Below, piece by piece: positions 19,246 through 28,864 of a DNA stretch of 64,000 nt. The notes under the pieces are model-generated. The model saw only the letters and a list, made by a program, of their open reading frames with translations, was not told the DNA's origin and did no database searches. Source of the DNA: Bacillus sp. FJAT-29790. Lineage in GTDB: Bacteria; Bacillota; Bacilli; Bacillales; Cytobacillaceae. How positions within the stretch are numbered: position 1 is the first letter of the stretch; each line of letters opens with the position of its first letter. The position numbers and the translations under genes were made by a program. The DNA lies in assembly GCF_019039215.1 (NCBI RefSeq), contig NZ_JAHNZZ010000001.1:2106341-2170340 (forward strand), in the 5' to 3' direction.

Positions 19246-20139
19246 TTAATGATCTCTCGAAGCAATCAGATTTGTGATTTCCTCGAGCAAATGTGTATTT
19301 AACCCTGTTTCCTTAAGTTTCGCGTTTGCCAGTTCAATATGTTGGACCAAGGCCCGCTTAGCACCATCCAAAGTCAAAATGGATGGATAGGTGCCTTTTT
19401 TATTCGTTTCGTCACTTCCAACAGGCTTGCCAAGTACATCCTCTGTTCCCTCTAAATCGAGAATATCATCGCGGATCTGAAAGGCAAGCCCGAGATGGTA
19501 AGCAAACTTAGAAAAAGTATGGATTTTTTCCACATCAGATCCGGCTAAGATTGCTCCAGAAATAATGCTGCATTCAAGCAGCTTGCCTGTTTTATGAACA
19601 TGAATATACTCTAAATCACTTAATGTTAATTCTTTCTCTTCCCCGCTTATATCAGCAACCTGTCCGCCTACCATTCCTTCAGCTCCGGCAGCTTTCGCCA
19701 ATTGGTTGATAAGCGCCAGCTTTGTTTCAGCACTAGCAAACTCGCTTGAGGTTTCCCCTATTAATTGAAAGCTATACGTTAATAATGCATCACCCGCCAA
19801 GATGGCAAAAGCATCTCCAAACACCTTATGATTAGTCGGCTTTCCTCTTCGTAAATCATCATTATCCATACTCGGCAGATCATCATGAATTAATGAATAT
19901 GTATGGACCATTTCAATGGCAGCAGCGGTTGTTAAGCCCTTCCTAGGATCTTGACCAAAGGAAGCTAAAGTGGCGAATAGAAGCAAAGGCCGAATCCGCT
20001 TTCCTCCAGCCTCCAAAGAATAAAGCATTGATTCTTTCACAACCTGCGGAGCATTCAACTTGTTTATACTTTCCCTCATTTTATTTTCTAGTAAAGCCTT
20101 GTGAGTACTAGCAAATGATTCCAATGATTTCTGCAGCAA
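19246..20139 (-). CDS. ispA: farnesyl (polyprenyl) diphosphate synthase
   Basis: Trans-prenyltransferase making farnesyl-PP from IPP and DMAPP for undecaprenyl phosphate and menaquinone. The 297-residue protein has the first aspartate-rich motif in LIHDDLPSMDNDDLRRG near residue 85, a KTGKLLECS segment, and the second aspartate motif FQIRDDILDLEG near 220. Its start follows the xseB stop by 2 bp, so translation is probably coupled. The 122-bp gap to dxs carries no recognised structure. Confidence 0.94.
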   Translation of the reverse strand: MLQKSLESFASTHKALLENKMRESINKLNAPQVVKESMLYSLEAGGKRIRPLLLFATLASFGQDPRKGLTTAAAIEMVHTYSLIHDDLPSMDNDDLRRGKPTNHKVFGDAFAILAGDALLTYSFQLIGETSSEFASAETKLALINQLAKAAGAEGMVGGQVADISGEEKELTLSDLEYIHVHKTGKLLECSIISGAILAGSDVEKIHTFSKFAYHLGLAFQIRDDILDLEGTEDVLGKPVGSDETNKKGTYPSILTLDGAKRALVQHIELANAKLKETGLNTHLLEEITNLIASRDH

Positions 20140-20141
20140 AA

Positions 20142-20375
20142 TTACTCCTCCTCGGAAATATCGAAATTTTCTTTCCGCCCATCTTCTGTTAAAATCTGTG
20201 TAAGCTGGGATTCGACATTTTTCAGCTTGTCATGACAAAGCTTGGAAAGCTCCATTCCCTGCTTATAAATATTAATGGCTTCTTCAAGGGGGACGTCCCC
20301 TTCTTCCAGTTTTTCGACAATTACTTCTAGTTGCTCCATAGCCTCTTCAAAGGTAATCAATCTTTCTGAAGACAT
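20142..20375 (-). CDS. xseB: exodeoxyribonuclease VII small subunit
   Basis: Small helical subunit that binds XseA to form exonuclease VII. The 77-residue product from the ATG at 20375 ([17 protein letters not shown]) has AGGAGTG upstream; an in-frame extension to 20408 would overlap xseA without homology. The core [19 protein letters not shown] and the YKQGMEL segment are typical. xseA ends 5 bp before it and ispA begins 2 bp after it. Confidence 0.93.
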   Translation of the reverse strand: MSSERLITFEEAMEQLEVIVEKLEEGDVPLEEAINIYKQGMELSKLCHDKLKNVESQLTQILTEDGRKENFDISEEE

Positions 20376-20380
20376 ATTTA

Positions 20381-21721
20381 TCACTCCTCTATATTCATCA
20401 CCCGGCAAGTAAATGTCCCATCTGATACCTTTACTTGGACTTGGTCATTTGGATTAATTTGTTTGACCGTTTTGATTAATGTATCTTGATCGGAATAAAC
20501 AAGGCTGTAACCTCTGTCCATAATCTTTAATGGGCTTAAAGCCTCCAAAGTGGTAATCATATGTGAAAAATCCTTTTCTTTCGCTGTCAAAATTTTTCCG
20601 ATGGCCCGATTCAGCCGTTTTTTTGATTTTTCCTGCTGCTCTTTGGCGTTCTGGATTAATTCATTCGGGTGACTTCGATGCAATCGTTTTTGCAGATTTC
20701 CCGATTGATCCAACTTAAGCTCAAAAAGCTTTCTCGCTCCCTTTTCAAGCTGTTCAGTCCACTTATCTACCTGTTCTAGCTTTTGCTCATATAATTTCTG
20801 CGGATAGCGGAAGGCATATGATTTTTGGATTCTTTTAAGCCTTTCATTCTGCAATGATAATTTTTCCTTTAACGATCTAATTAGCCGGGACTGCCTGTCC
20901 AAAATTCTTTCTGTTAAATCTTCGACATGTGGAACAGCCATTTCTGCAGCTCCTGTAGGCGTCGGGGCCCTTAAATCGGCTACAAAATCGGCAATCGTAA
21001 AATCAGTTTCATGTCCGACGGCAGCAATAATTGGAATTTGCGAGTTAAAGATTGATCTTGCCACTGACTCTTCATTAAATGCCCAAAGTTCTTCTATCGA
21101 TCCGCCGCCGCGCCCAATGATTAATACATCGGCTTCTTTTCGGGTATTAGCCGTGTCAATTGCCTTGATAATTGAAGGGGCAGCCTGTCCGCCCTGTACA
21201 ACTGCGGGGAAAATAAGGATATTAGCAACGGGATAGCGTCTTTTAATTGTTGTCAGTATATCCCTAACAGCCGCACCCGTCGGTGAAGTGATAATGCCGA
21301 CTGTTTTCGGAAACTTCGGGATCGGCTGTTTATGTTGCCGGGAAAACAATCCTTCTTTTTCAAGTTTTACCTTCAACTGTTCATATGCTAAAAATAAATC
21401 CCCGATTCCGTCCGGCTGCATTTCCTTTATGTATATTTGATATTGCCCGCTCGGTTCATAAACAGAAAGGTCGCCTTTGATCAGGATTTGCATTCCGTTT
21501 TCAGGAGAAAACTTTATGGACCGGCTATAACTCGAAAACATTACAGCAAGAATGCGCGCTTTTTCATCCTTTAATGTAAAATACATATGGCCGCTGGAAT
21601 GCTGTTTAAAATTCGATATTTCTCCCTTTACCAATACATTCTGAAGGTGTGGATCCACATCAAACTTTCTTTTTATGTATTTCGTGAGAGCATTGACCGT
21701 TAAATAGCGCTGTTCCTTCAT
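20381..21721 (-). CDS. xseA: exodeoxyribonuclease VII large subunit
   Basis: Catalytic subunit of ExoVII, which degrades single-stranded DNA to oligonucleotides. I set the ATG at 21721 ([17 protein letters not shown], 446 aa), which has AAAGGAG upstream. An N-terminal OB fold (about 5-100) is followed by the catalytic ExoVII domain with [31 protein letters not shown] and [25 protein letters not shown] motifs, then a coiled-coil C-terminus. Repeat A1 lies directly upstream, so the promoter of xseA-xseB-ispA-dxs may lie within or beyond that element. Confidence 0.95.
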   Translation of the reverse strand: MKEQRYLTVNALTKYIKRKFDVDPHLQNVLVKGEISNFKQHSSGHMYFTLKDEKARILAVMFSSYSRSIKFSPENGMQILIKGDLSVYEPSGQYQIYIKEMQPDGIGDLFLAYEQLKVKLEKEGLFSRQHKQPIPKFPKTVGIITSPTGAAVRDILTTIKRRYPVANILIFPAVVQGGQAAPSIIKAIDTANTRKEADVLIIGRGGGSIEELWAFNEESVARSIFNSQIPIIAAVGHETDFTIADFVADLRAPTPTGAAEMAVPHVEDLTERILDRQSRLIRSLKEKLSLQNERLKRIQKSYAFRYPQKLYEQKLEQVDKWTEQLEKGARKLFELKLDQSGNLQKRLHRSHPNELIQNAKEQQEKSKKRLNRAIGKILTAKEKDFSHMITTLEALSPLKIMDRGYSLVYSDQDTLIKTVKQINPNDQVQVKVSDGTFTCRVMNIEE

Positions 21722-21786
21722 AATCGTCTCCTTTATAGCGGGCATTTTTTCCGAATATGTGCATAATTCCGTGTTTATTTTTGTAA

Positions 21787-22073
21787 GGCTGTTTTAGCAT
21801 ATATTGTTGTTTTGCTTACAAAGTTTGCCCGTTGATTTCCGCTGCGGGCACTTGCTTTCCGCGGGGAGGAACGGAAGCCTCCTCGGCGTAACCGCCTGCG
21901 GGGTCTCCCGCTTCCCTCTATTCCCGCAGGATACTGAATTTACATCCTTGAATCTGCGCACGCACAAAGGAAATGCGATAGCATTTTCGAGGATTCAAGC
22001 ACCCTCCGCTCCAATCAACTCAGATTGTTATATAAAATCACAGTAAAAAACAACAAAGTTTACGAAAACAGCC
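21787..22073. mobile_element. family A MITE-like element, copy A1 (longest)
   Basis: A 287-bp non-coding element with ends GGCTGTTTTAGC... and ...GTTTACGAAAACAGCC forming an imperfect inverted repeat of about 23 bp. Inside, GCCCG...CGGGC and GAGG..CCTC hairpins are visible. The sequence recurs at 24501, 40401 and 62289 in the same orientation. No clear target duplication remains at this copy. Confidence 0.8.
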
Positions 22074-22076
22074 CTG

Positions 22077-22102
22077 TGAAAAGAGGCCTTTCACGGCCTC
22101 CC
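22077..22102 (-). terminator. folD terminator
   Basis: Minus strand GAGGCC-GTGAAA-GGCCTCTTTTC. It lies about 115 bp after the folD stop and directly abuts the end of element A1. Confidence 0.75.
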
Positions 22103-22218
22103 AAACAAAACTGCCCTTCCATTATCAATTTAGTTCCTCCATCCGTCACGTCTAAAACGGTTCAGGAAATCAGAATCACTAAAAGCATAATTAAAAGGGC
22201 AGAATTATGTAAGATTAA

Positions 22219-23085
22219 TTATTGCATTGCAAGGTTTTTCTGAATCGATTTCGCTGCTTTTAATGTATTAAACATGAGCATTGCGATGGTCATCGGACCA
22301 ACACCGCCTGGAACAGGGGTAATGAAACTCGCTACTTCTTTAACCCCATCGAAGTCCACGTCGCCGCAAAGCTTACCTTCACTATTCCGATTGATTCCGA
22401 CATCGATTACGATGGCACCTTCTTTAATATGATCCTTTGTAATCACATTGATCTTCCCGACAGCAGCAACTACGATATCTGCCTGTCTAGTAAATTCTTT
22501 CAAATCCGGTGTACGGGAGTGACAATAAGTAACCGTTGCATTCTTATTTAGAAATAACTGTCCTACAGGCTTTCCAACGATATTGCTTCGTCCGACTACA
22601 ACCACATGTTTACCCGTGAGATCTACATTGATAAAATCTAGCATCTCCATGACTCCATATGGTGTGCAAGGTAAATAAGTATCTTGGCCTGTCATCATGC
22701 GTCCAATATTGACCGGATGAAAACCATCTACATCTTTTTCAGGTGAAATCGTCTCGATCACTTTTACTTCATTAATATGGTTTGGTAATGGCATCTGAAC
22801 AAGGATCCCATGAATTTCCGGATTATTGTTTAATTCAATTACTTGGTCTAGAAGTTCTTGTTCACTAGTCGTTTCAGGAAGTTTAATTAATACGGAATGC
22901 ATTCCAAGATCTTTACAAGTTTTTTCTTTACTGCCTACATATGTTTGAGAAGCTGGATCGTTTCCTACTAATATAACGGCTAAGCCAGGAAGGATCCCTT
23001 CATTTTTAAGTTTTTCGACTTCTTTAGCAATTAGCGCCTTTTTTTGTCTTGCAATCTCTTTTCCGTCAATTAATTGTGCGGTCAT
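22219..23085 (-). CDS. folD: bifunctional methylenetetrahydrofolate dehydrogenase / cyclohydrolase
   Basis: NADP-dependent interconversion of 5,10-methylene-THF and 10-formyl-THF. I chose the ATG at 23085 ([15 protein letters not shown], 288 aa), with AGGAGGAGT upstream; the open frame continues into repeat C3 up to 23256, but that extension is repeat sequence. Motifs: the catalytic Lys in [10 protein letters not shown], the nucleotide-binding [14 protein letters not shown], and PGGVGPMT near the C-terminus. Confidence 0.96.
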   Translation of the reverse strand: MTAQLIDGKEIARQKKALIAKEVEKLKNEGILPGLAVILVGNDPASQTYVGSKEKTCKDLGMHSVLIKLPETTSEQELLDQVIELNNNPEIHGILVQMPLPNHINEVKVIETISPEKDVDGFHPVNIGRMMTGQDTYLPCTPYGVMEMLDFINVDLTGKHVVVVGRSNIVGKPVGQLFLNKNATVTYCHSRTPDLKEFTRQADIVVAAVGKINVITKDHIKEGAIVIDVGINRNSEGKLCGDVDFDGVKEVASFITPVPGGVGPMTIAMLMFNTLKAAKSIQKNLAMQ

Positions 23086-23103
23086 GTTGACTCCTCCTAA
23101 TTC

Positions 23104-23304
23104 ATAATCAAATTCGCCTTGGCGTATTTGTGCCCAGATTTTTATCGAGCTTTGCTCGATAAATTCCTTCAAAAAATCTGAGGCATCCGCCGGAGGCTTA
23201 ACTTTATTCGGCCGGGGTTTGAACCCCCTACTGAATGGATACCTATTTACATTCATCTCGCCACTTATATCGTTTAGAGACTACGGCTGAATAAAGTTGA
23301 AGGG
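23104..23304. repeat. family C interspersed repeat, copy C3
   Basis: Complete copy of the family C repeat between nusB and folD, with the ATCGAGC..GCTCGAT hairpin, the GGCG..CGCC hairpin and the CTTAACTTTATTC / GAATAAAGTTGAAG inverted arms. It begins about 20 bp upstream of the folD start and separates its ribosome site from nusB. Confidence 0.85.
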
Positions 23305-23323
23305 AACCGTTCGTTAACAATCT

Positions 23324-23713
23324 TCACACTTCTTGTTTGATCTTTGAAAGAACCCCGTTTATAAATTTACTCGATTGATCATCCCCATACAATTTTGCAA
23401 TTTCTATTGCCTCATCGATAACGACATTAGCAGGCACATCCTCACTGCAAAATCGGAGTTCATAAACGGCTAATCTTAGAAGATTTCTATCTACGGTTGC
23501 CAATCTCTCTATTGTCCATTTTTCAAGGTGCTTCTTAATTGATTCATCGATACTGTTTTGGTTTTCTACTGCACCGCTCACAAGCTTAGTTAAATAATTA
23601 TTATTCGGAGCACCTTCCAAAACATGTTCAATTGCTGAGTCAATTTCTACTTGGCTCACATCAATTTGAAATAAAGCTTGTAATGCTTTCTCTCTTGCTA
23701 TTCTTCTTTTCAT
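23324..23713 (-). CDS. nusB: transcription antitermination factor NusB
   Basis: All-helical protein that binds boxA RNA with NusE (S10) and supports rRNA antitermination. From the ATG at 23713 (MKRRIAREKALQALFQID) it has 129 residues with AAGGAG upstream; the longer frame from 23758 has no support. Typical features are the basic N-terminus, the IERLATVDRNLLRLAVYEL segment and VVIDEAIEIAKLYGDDQSSKFINGVL. A Fur-family-like 7-1-7 sequence lies about 135 bp upstream. Confidence 0.95.
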   Translation of the reverse strand: MKRRIAREKALQALFQIDVSQVEIDSAIEHVLEGAPNNNYLTKLVSGAVENQNSIDESIKKHLEKWTIERLATVDRNLLRLAVYELRFCSEDVPANVVIDEAIEIAKLYGDDQSSKFINGVLSKIKQEV

Positions 23714-23846
23714 TCTATTCTTAACTCCTTCTACAGGGAAGATTTCAGGTATAAGCAATAAGGCTAAATCCTTCGCGCAAACTTTAAATCATTAGCAATC
23801 CATCAAGCCTTTGAAAAAAGAGTGCTGCCTGAAATATCGCAAACAA

Positions 23847-23861
23847 TTATAATTATTATCA
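23847..23861. promoter_or_regulatory. Fur/PerR-like 7-1-7 inverted repeat upstream of nusB
   Basis: TTATAAT-T-ATTATCA matches the Fur and PerR core consensuses at 13 of 14 defined positions each. Such AT-rich 15-mers can arise by chance; the remaining part of the 350-bp gap 23714-24063 shows no gene, only the yqhY terminator at its far end. Confidence 0.35.
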
Positions 23862-24015
23862 TTTATGCCATTTCTAAGTTCAAAAATACATAATAAATAA
23901 TAACATAAGTATTCCGTATTCGCACCGAATCCCATGAAAATTTCCCGCGTTAAGACAAATATCGACTTTCATCTACAACTTTAGCAGATAATGATGCAAA
24001 TGAAAACGATTTCCA

Positions 24016-24050
24016 TAAAAAAGAGGATGACCCTTTGAATGAGTCATCCG
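24016..24050 (-). terminator. yqhY terminator
   Basis: Minus strand GGATGACT-CATTCAAAG-GGTCATCC followed by TCTTTTTTATG, 13 bp after the yqhY stop codon. Confidence 0.88.
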
Positions 24051-24063
24051 CGCTAATGTGTAT

Positions 24064-24474
24064 TTACATTTCTTGTTCGTATTCAATTTCATGCTTTTGA
24101 TTTTCGAACATGATTCCTACGACGTGAATATTTACTTCCTGAGCATCAAGAGCAGTCATATTCAATAATGCCTGACGGATATTATCCTGAATTTTTTGTG
24201 CAACGCTAGGAATGGATACCCCAAACGTCATAATGCAATAAACGTCCACTTTAATGCCTTCTTCAGAAAGCTCGACTTTTACGCCTTTACCGTGATTTTT
24301 CTTTCCTAGCCGCTCAACAACACCTGAAGCAAAATTCCCGCGCATTTGCGCAACTCCTTCAACCTCTGATGCCGCAATACCGGCAATAACCTCAATGACT
24401 TCGGGAGCAATCTCAACTTTACCGAGGCCAGTGTTTTCATGATTCATTTCAAGAATGTTATTTTCGCCCATCAT
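24064..24474 (-). CDS. yqhY: Asp23/Gls24 family protein YqhY
   Basis: 136-residue Asp23/Gls24 (DUF322) protein. In B. subtilis YqhY is linked to control of acetyl-CoA carboxylase and its gene follows accBC, the same order as here. GKVEIAPEVIEVIAGIAASEVEGVA near the N-terminus and IPSVAQKIQDNIRQALLNMTALDAQEVNIHV near the C-terminus define the family. Two adjoining ATG codons (24474 and 24471) share the site GGAGGTGTA. Element A2 is inserted just upstream, so it now separates yqhY from accC. Confidence 0.9.
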   Translation of the reverse strand: MMGENNILEMNHENTGLGKVEIAPEVIEVIAGIAASEVEGVAQMRGNFASGVVERLGKKNHGKGVKVELSEEGIKVDVYCIMTFGVSIPSVAQKIQDNIRQALLNMTALDAQEVNIHVVGIMFENQKHEIEYEQEM

Positions 24475-24500
24475 TACACCTCCGTTTTATTTATTTCTAA

Positions 24501-24753
24501 GGCTGTTTTCATATATTGTTGTTTTTAGACTACAAAGTTTGCCCGTTGATTTCCGCTGCGGGCACTTACTTTCAGCGGGGAGGGACTGGAGCCTCCTCTA
24601 TTTCCCGCAGGATCTGAATTTACATCCTTGAATCTGCCCACGCACGAAGGAAATGCGATAGCATTTTCGAGGAGTCAAGTGCCCTCAGTTCCAATCAACT
24701 CAGATAGTTATATAAAATCACAGTAAAAGACAACAAAGTTTACGAAAATAGCC
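24501..24753. mobile_element. family A MITE-like element, copy A2
   Basis: 253 bp with ends GGCTGTTTTCATATATTG and (other strand) GGCTATTTTCGTAAACTTTG, flanked by a perfect 8-bp direct repeat ATTTCTAA at 24493-24500 and 24754-24761. It separates yqhY from accC. Compared with A1 it lacks a roughly 30-bp GC-rich segment after the CCTCCT motif. Confidence 0.88.
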
Positions 24754-24800
24754 ATTTCTAAAGTAAGTTTACAGTTTAGCACTAGACATCATATGCTTTC

Positions 24801-26147
24801 TCACATCACATCGTACAATTCAAGAAACTTCGTGTTAAATTGCCCCTCCACGAACTTTTCATGGCTAAGAAGCTTCAAATGAAACGGAATCGTCGTATGA
24901 ACGCCCTCGATAACAAATTCACTTAGCGCTCTTTTCATCCTAGAAATTGCCTCTTCTCTAGTACTCCCATGTGTGATGACTTTCGCAATCATGGAATCAT
25001 AATAGGGTGGAATTGTATAACCTGGATAGGCGGCAGAATCGACACGAACACCAAAACCACCAGGCGGAAGGTACATCGTAATTTTGCCCGCAGATGGCAT
25101 AAAATTCTTTTCAGGATTTTCGGCATTGATTCGGCATTCGATTGACCAGCCTGTAAATGTTAAATCAGCTTGAGTGAAACTTAACTTTTCACCGGATGCG
25201 ATATTAATCATTTCTTTGATTAAATCGATCCCTGTCACCATTTCAGTAACTGGATGCTCAACCTGTATCCTTGTATTCATTTCCATGAAATAAAACTCTC
25301 GGTTACGATAATCATAGATAAATTCGATCGTGCCAGCACATGTATAACCAGCCGCTTTAGCCGCTTTTACAGCAGCCATTCCCATTTCGTTACGAGTTTC
25401 CCCGTCTATAGCAGGTGAAGGTGTTTCTTCAAGAAGCTTTTGAAGTCGCCTTTGAACTGAACAATCCCTCTCGCCAAGGTGAACAACGTTACCAAAGTTA
25501 TCTGCCATCACTTGGATTTCAACATGACGGAAATCTTCAATAAATTTTTCAATATAAACGCCAGAGTTTCCAAAAGCTGTTAATGCTTCCTGCTGGGTAA
25601 TATTAATTCCGTTCACAAGTTCCTGCTCATTCCGCGCTACTCGGATTCCTTTTCCACCGCCTCCAGCTGTAGCTTTAATGATTACTGGATAATCAATTCT
25701 GTTAGCAAGTTCAATGGCTTCATCAATATCCTTGATAATTCCGGTAGATCCCGGCACAATCGGGACACCTGCTTCCTTCATCGTTTCTCGGGCGATATCC
25801 TTTGTCCCCATCTTCGTGATTGCTTCCGGAGAAGGGCCGACAAAAATAATATTACATTCCCTGCAGAGCTCGGAAAAGTCTGCGTTCTCAGCTAAAAAGC
25901 CGTAGCCGGGATGGATCGCATCACAATCAGTAAGCTTTGCGACGCTAATAATATTCGTAAAATTCAAATAACTATCTTTCGATGCTTTCGGACCGATACA
26001 ATATGCCTCATCGGCAAGTTGAACATGAAGAGATTCTCTATCAGCCTCAGAGTATACGGCTACAGATTCAATCCCCATTTCTCGGCAAGCACGAATGATG
26101 CGAACAGCGATTTCTCCTCTGTTTGCAATTAACAGTTTTTTTATCAT
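24801..26147 (-). CDS. accC: acetyl-CoA carboxylase biotin carboxylase subunit
   Basis: ATP-dependent carboxylation of the biotin on AccB, the first half-reaction of malonyl-CoA formation. The 448-residue ATP-grasp protein has [19 protein letters not shown] at the N-terminus, the glycine-rich loop [13 protein letters not shown] near 160, [14 protein letters not shown], and the catalytic [14 protein letters not shown] near 288. Normal length. It follows accB by 14 bp. Cytosolic. Confidence 0.96.
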   Translation of the reverse strand: MIKKLLIANRGEIAVRIIRACREMGIESVAVYSEADRESLHVQLADEAYCIGPKASKDSYLNFTNIISVAKLTDCDAIHPGYGFLAENADFSELCRECNIIFVGPSPEAITKMGTKDIARETMKEAGVPIVPGSTGIIKDIDEAIELANRIDYPVIIKATAGGGGKGIRVARNEQELVNGINITQQEALTAFGNSGVYIEKFIEDFRHVEIQVMADNFGNVVHLGERDCSVQRRLQKLLEETPSPAIDGETRNEMGMAAVKAAKAAGYTCAGTIEFIYDYRNREFYFMEMNTRIQVEHPVTEMVTGIDLIKEMINIASGEKLSFTQADLTFTGWSIECRINAENPEKNFMPSAGKITMYLPPGGFGVRVDSAAYPGYTIPPYYDSMIAKVITHGSTREEAISRMKRALSEFVIEGVHTTIPFHLKLLSHEKFVEGQFNTKFLELYDVM

Positions 26148-26161
26148 CCTGTTACCGCTCC

Positions 26162-26665
26162 TTATTCAGGCTTTACTAAAAATAATGGCTGGCCGTATTC
26201 TACTAATTGTCCGTCTTTTACTAAAACTTCAACAACTTCCCCATTAATTTCAGCTTCGATTTCATTAAACAGCTTCATCGCTTCTACTATGCAAACGATT
26301 GAATCCTTTGATACTTTCGAACCCGCTTTCACATACGGATCCGAATCCGGTGTTGATGATTGATAGAAAGTTCCCACCATCGGAGATGTAATCTTATGTA
26401 GATTTAATGTATCCGCCTCGATTTCTTTTACAGGCACTTGAACGACAGGTTCGATGATTGTTTCCTGTTTGATCGCTGCGGGCTGAACTGCTCCTGGTGC
26501 TTTAACTTCCGCGGCTAATGGCTCGGCAGGCTGTGAAACTACGACTGTTTCTGCTGTCTTCTTTTTCATTTTAATTTTCGAACCTTCATGCTCATAAACA
26601 AACTCATCAATATTAGACTGATCAACTAGCTTGATCAATTCACGAATTTCTTGTACTTTTAACAT
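26162..26665 (-). CDS. accB: acetyl-CoA carboxylase biotin carboxyl carrier protein
   Basis: Carrier whose biotinylated lysine shuttles CO2 between AccC and the carboxyltransferase. From the ATG at 26665 ([17 protein letters not shown]) it has 167 residues with GAGGGGTG upstream. An N-terminal helical region is followed by an Ala/Pro/Val-rich linker (about 40-90) and the biotinyl domain with EAMKLFNEI, Lys131 being the modified residue. The upstream gap to spoIIIAH (345 bp) contains the spoIIIA terminator and a TCCTAAT/ATTAGGA inverted repeat (26780-26808) of unknown role. Confidence 0.95.
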   Translation of the reverse strand: MLKVQEIRELIKLVDQSNIDEFVYEHEGSKIKMKKKTAETVVVSQPAEPLAAEVKAPGAVQPAAIKQETIIEPVVQVPVKEIEADTLNLHKITSPMVGTFYQSSTPDSDPYVKAGSKVSKDSIVCIVEAMKLFNEIEAEINGEVVEVLVKDGQLVEYGQPLFLVKPE

Positions 26666-26923
26666 CTTGGCACCCCTCGGTTTCAATGCGCTAATTCCTT
26701 GCTACTGTATTACAGCAAAATCAAGCGAAATTAGCACAGCGAATAATTTAAGACTAGATACGAATATCATACGATAAGATCCTAATGAAATTCAATATTT
26801 GATTAGGACTATGAAAAATATTCTACTTTATTTTAACATAGTTAGCCATCATCTGTTGTGCTACTATTTTATTTCTGTAGCTAATGCGCATGATTCTATT
26901 GAGCATTTAATTCGATTACAGCA

Positions 26924-26957
26924 AAAATAGCGGGGAGCATTTGCCCCGCTATTTTTA
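26924..26957. terminator. terminator of the spoIIIA operon
   Basis: AAAAATAGCGGGG-AGCATTTG-CCCCGCTATTTTT, a strong symmetric hairpin about 55 bp after the spoIIIAH stop codon. Confidence 0.9.
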
Positions 26958-27010
26958 GTTTCGTTCCATGTTCCACTCTTATTTCTATACTTCAGTCGCT
27001 TCCACTTTTC

Positions 27011-27562
27011 TTACTTCCCGATTTGAAATTCTACGACAACTGCTTGCAGATTTCCTATTTCATTATTGACTTCACGGATAATATTGTTCGCCGCTGATCG
27101 GGATTGTTTCTCAGCTTTTACCGTAATGCGGACGTCCTTTCCATCTGCACGGACAAGGACATCTTCATAATCCATCGCCCTAATTAGTGTTTCAAGCATT
27201 TCTTCTTTTTGAGCAATTTCGTTCAGCTGATCAATTTGATCTTTTGCTTTACTCCGCTCTTCCGCAGGAAGATCTGTTTGCCCCATCGTAACTGTTAAAT
27301 CTTCTTTCATTTTGCTGCGCTCATCATTCAGCTGAAGACGCAATGCCTCAAACATTTCATCACTGGCAGTATTTGTAGTAATCGCACTTCCTTCACCTGT
27401 TTCTGTTGTTCCTGCTTCTTTATCAGTCTCTTTATTTTCCTTTTCCTCCATTGCTGCTAAGTCATTTCCTTTTTGTTCTGGTGAGGTAATATAGTAAACT
27501 GATAATACTACGACTAAACTTAACATTGTTAATAACCAAACGGTTTGTTTTTTCAATAACAT
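27011..27562 (-). CDS. spoIIIAH: stage III sporulation protein SpoIIIAH
   Basis: Mother-cell membrane protein that pairs with forespore SpoIIQ across the intermembrane space to form the feeding-tube channel. The 183-residue protein has one N-terminal membrane segment (about 8-25), an acidic low-complexity linker rich in E, T and K (about 30-65), and a C-terminal YscJ/FliF-like ring-forming domain ending in VVVEFQIGK. Its ATG directly follows the spoIIIAG stop. Last gene of the operon. Confidence 0.95.
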   Translation of the reverse strand: MLLKKQTVWLLTMLSLVVVLSVYYITSPEQKGNDLAAMEEKENKETDKEAGTTETGEGSAITTNTASDEMFEALRLQLNDERSKMKEDLTVTMGQTDLPAEERSKAKDQIDQLNEIAQKEEMLETLIRAMDYEDVLVRADGKDVRITVKAEKQSRSAANNIIREVNNEIGNLQAVVVEFQIGK

Positions 27563-28231
27563 CTATGAATCCCCCTTAGTTTTTTTAGGCATGACAGCTA
27601 CTCTATGGCTTGGGACATCTAGCGCCCTTGTGACAGCTTCTATGATCCATTTTTTCACTTGAATATTATCGGCACCTTTTGCAACAACTAGGACACCTCT
27701 AATTTCCGGCTTCTTTGTTTCTACTATAATAGGAACCTCTTTTTCCCCACTCCTGATAATGACGAGCTGCTCTTCCTTAGATTGGTCCTCTACTTTTCTT
27801 TTGCCGCCTTCACGATCGATTTCATCTGTTGTCTGCGTTTTATTTGTTCGATTCTTCTCTAATACTTGTTTCTCAGTTGCATCGACATTTACGACGACCG
27901 TCACATCTTCCACACCGACAATGGCATCAAGTGCATCTTTTAATTGTGCTTCATATGCCCTTTCATAACTAGCAATCACGTCATTTCCCTCTTTTTGTTT
28001 CTGGCCAAAAGTAGGCACTTCATCATCCTTCGCCACTGCCTGATTATTAAAAACCGGCAAATCATTTTTAGACGATTCATCTTTAAAGAGCATATTACTT
28101 ATGAGCATAATCACTGCCCCAAATAGAAGAACAAGAAGTAAATATTGATATTTTCCTTGCTTTTTATCAGGCTGCTCCTCTTTCGAAAGCCATTTTTTCA
28201 ACCATGTGAAAGGCCCTTTTTCTTTATCCAT
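27563..28231 (-). CDS. spoIIIAG: stage III sporulation protein SpoIIIAG
   Basis: Ring-forming component of the SpoIIIA-SpoIIQ channel. The 222-residue protein has a basic N-terminus (LKKWLSKEEQPDKKQGK), a membrane segment at about 28-46, and a C-terminal ring-building motif domain with DALDAIVGVEDVTVVVNVDATE and IRGVLVVAKGADN. Overlaps spoIIIAF by 8 bp. Charged insertions between the ring-building elements are typical of the family. Confidence 0.95.
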   Translation of the reverse strand: MDKEKGPFTWLKKWLSKEEQPDKKQGKYQYLLLVLLFGAVIMLISNMLFKDESSKNDLPVFNNQAVAKDDEVPTFGQKQKEGNDVIASYERAYEAQLKDALDAIVGVEDVTVVVNVDATEKQVLEKNRTNKTQTTDEIDREGGKRKVEDQSKEEQLVIIRSGEKEVPIIVETKKPEIRGVLVVAKGADNIQVKKWIIEAVTRALDVPSHRVAVMPKKTKGDS

Positions 28232-28853
28232 CTTTTTTCATGTTCCTCCCTTCTACCAGAACTTCGATTGTTTTTTCATTTACATTCCACTTTTGAGCGA
28301 GCAGAGAAGCTACTTTTTCTGTCGCGTTGTTTGGTCTGTTCGAAGGAAGAGACTCCTGGGTACTTATTTCTACTTTTTTGACCACTTCAACAGCATCAGC
28401 TTCTACGTCTTTATACTTTAATTGAACCATTACCTTCTTTAGGTTATCCGGAAAGGCATGCTCGTCATATTCGTCTACTGCAAGTTTAATGTTTGTAATT
28501 TCCAATCCGTACTGTTCCATCAACTCCTCTTCTGCATCCGTTTTTAACTGGACAGCCATCTGTTCTAAAATATATGCATGTTGAGAGGCTTGTATTTCTT
28601 TTTTCTTCATTTCTATTAAATTTTCCATCTTTTTTTCTTCAGAAGCTTCGAAAACAGGAACGGAGGCAAGTGCTTCTTCAAAATCATGAGAGATCAGTTT
28701 CAACACTGGCGTCAAGATAACCGCTATTAGCAAAAGTCCAGTTACCATTTTTGTGTATTTTTGGAAGTTTGAGTTAGGCAGTAGCATATCGATGACGGTA
28801 GCCAGCAGAATAAATAAAATGATATTCGTGATCCATTCCTTGATAAATTCCAT
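28224..28853 (-). CDS. spoIIIAF: stage III sporulation protein SpoIIIAF
   Basis: 209-residue membrane protein of the mother-cell channel complex. Two N-terminal membrane segments (about 7-23 and 37-53) precede a cytosolic or intermembrane ring-like domain ending in KVASLLAQKWNVNEKTIEVLVEG. It starts 11 bp after spoIIIAE and overlaps spoIIIAG by 8 bp, indicating translational coupling. Confidence 0.94.
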   Translation of the reverse strand: MEFIKEWITNIILFILLATVIDMLLPNSNFQKYTKMVTGLLLIAVILTPVLKLISHDFEEALASVPVFEASEEKKMENLIEMKKKEIQASQHAYILEQMAVQLKTDAEEELMEQYGLEITNIKLAVDEYDEHAFPDNLKKVMVQLKYKDVEADAVEVVKKVEISTQESLPSNRPNNATEKVASLLAQKWNVNEKTIEVLVEGRNMKKDG

Positions 28854-28864
28854 CTAAGCCCCTC

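Noticed and set aside
17231-23713. Possible OLE RNA, a large non-coding RNA that in some extremophilic Firmicutes lies among these genes (dxs, ispA, xseAB, folD, nusB)
   Set aside because: No gap here is large enough for about 600 nt; the largest, 21722-22218, is filled by element A1 and the folD terminator.
24001-24014. CcpA cre-like site TGAAAACGATTTCC (also a weaker one at 5660-5673)
   Set aside because: The first lies at the base of a terminator far from nusB; the second misses consensus positions. Kept out of the feature list.
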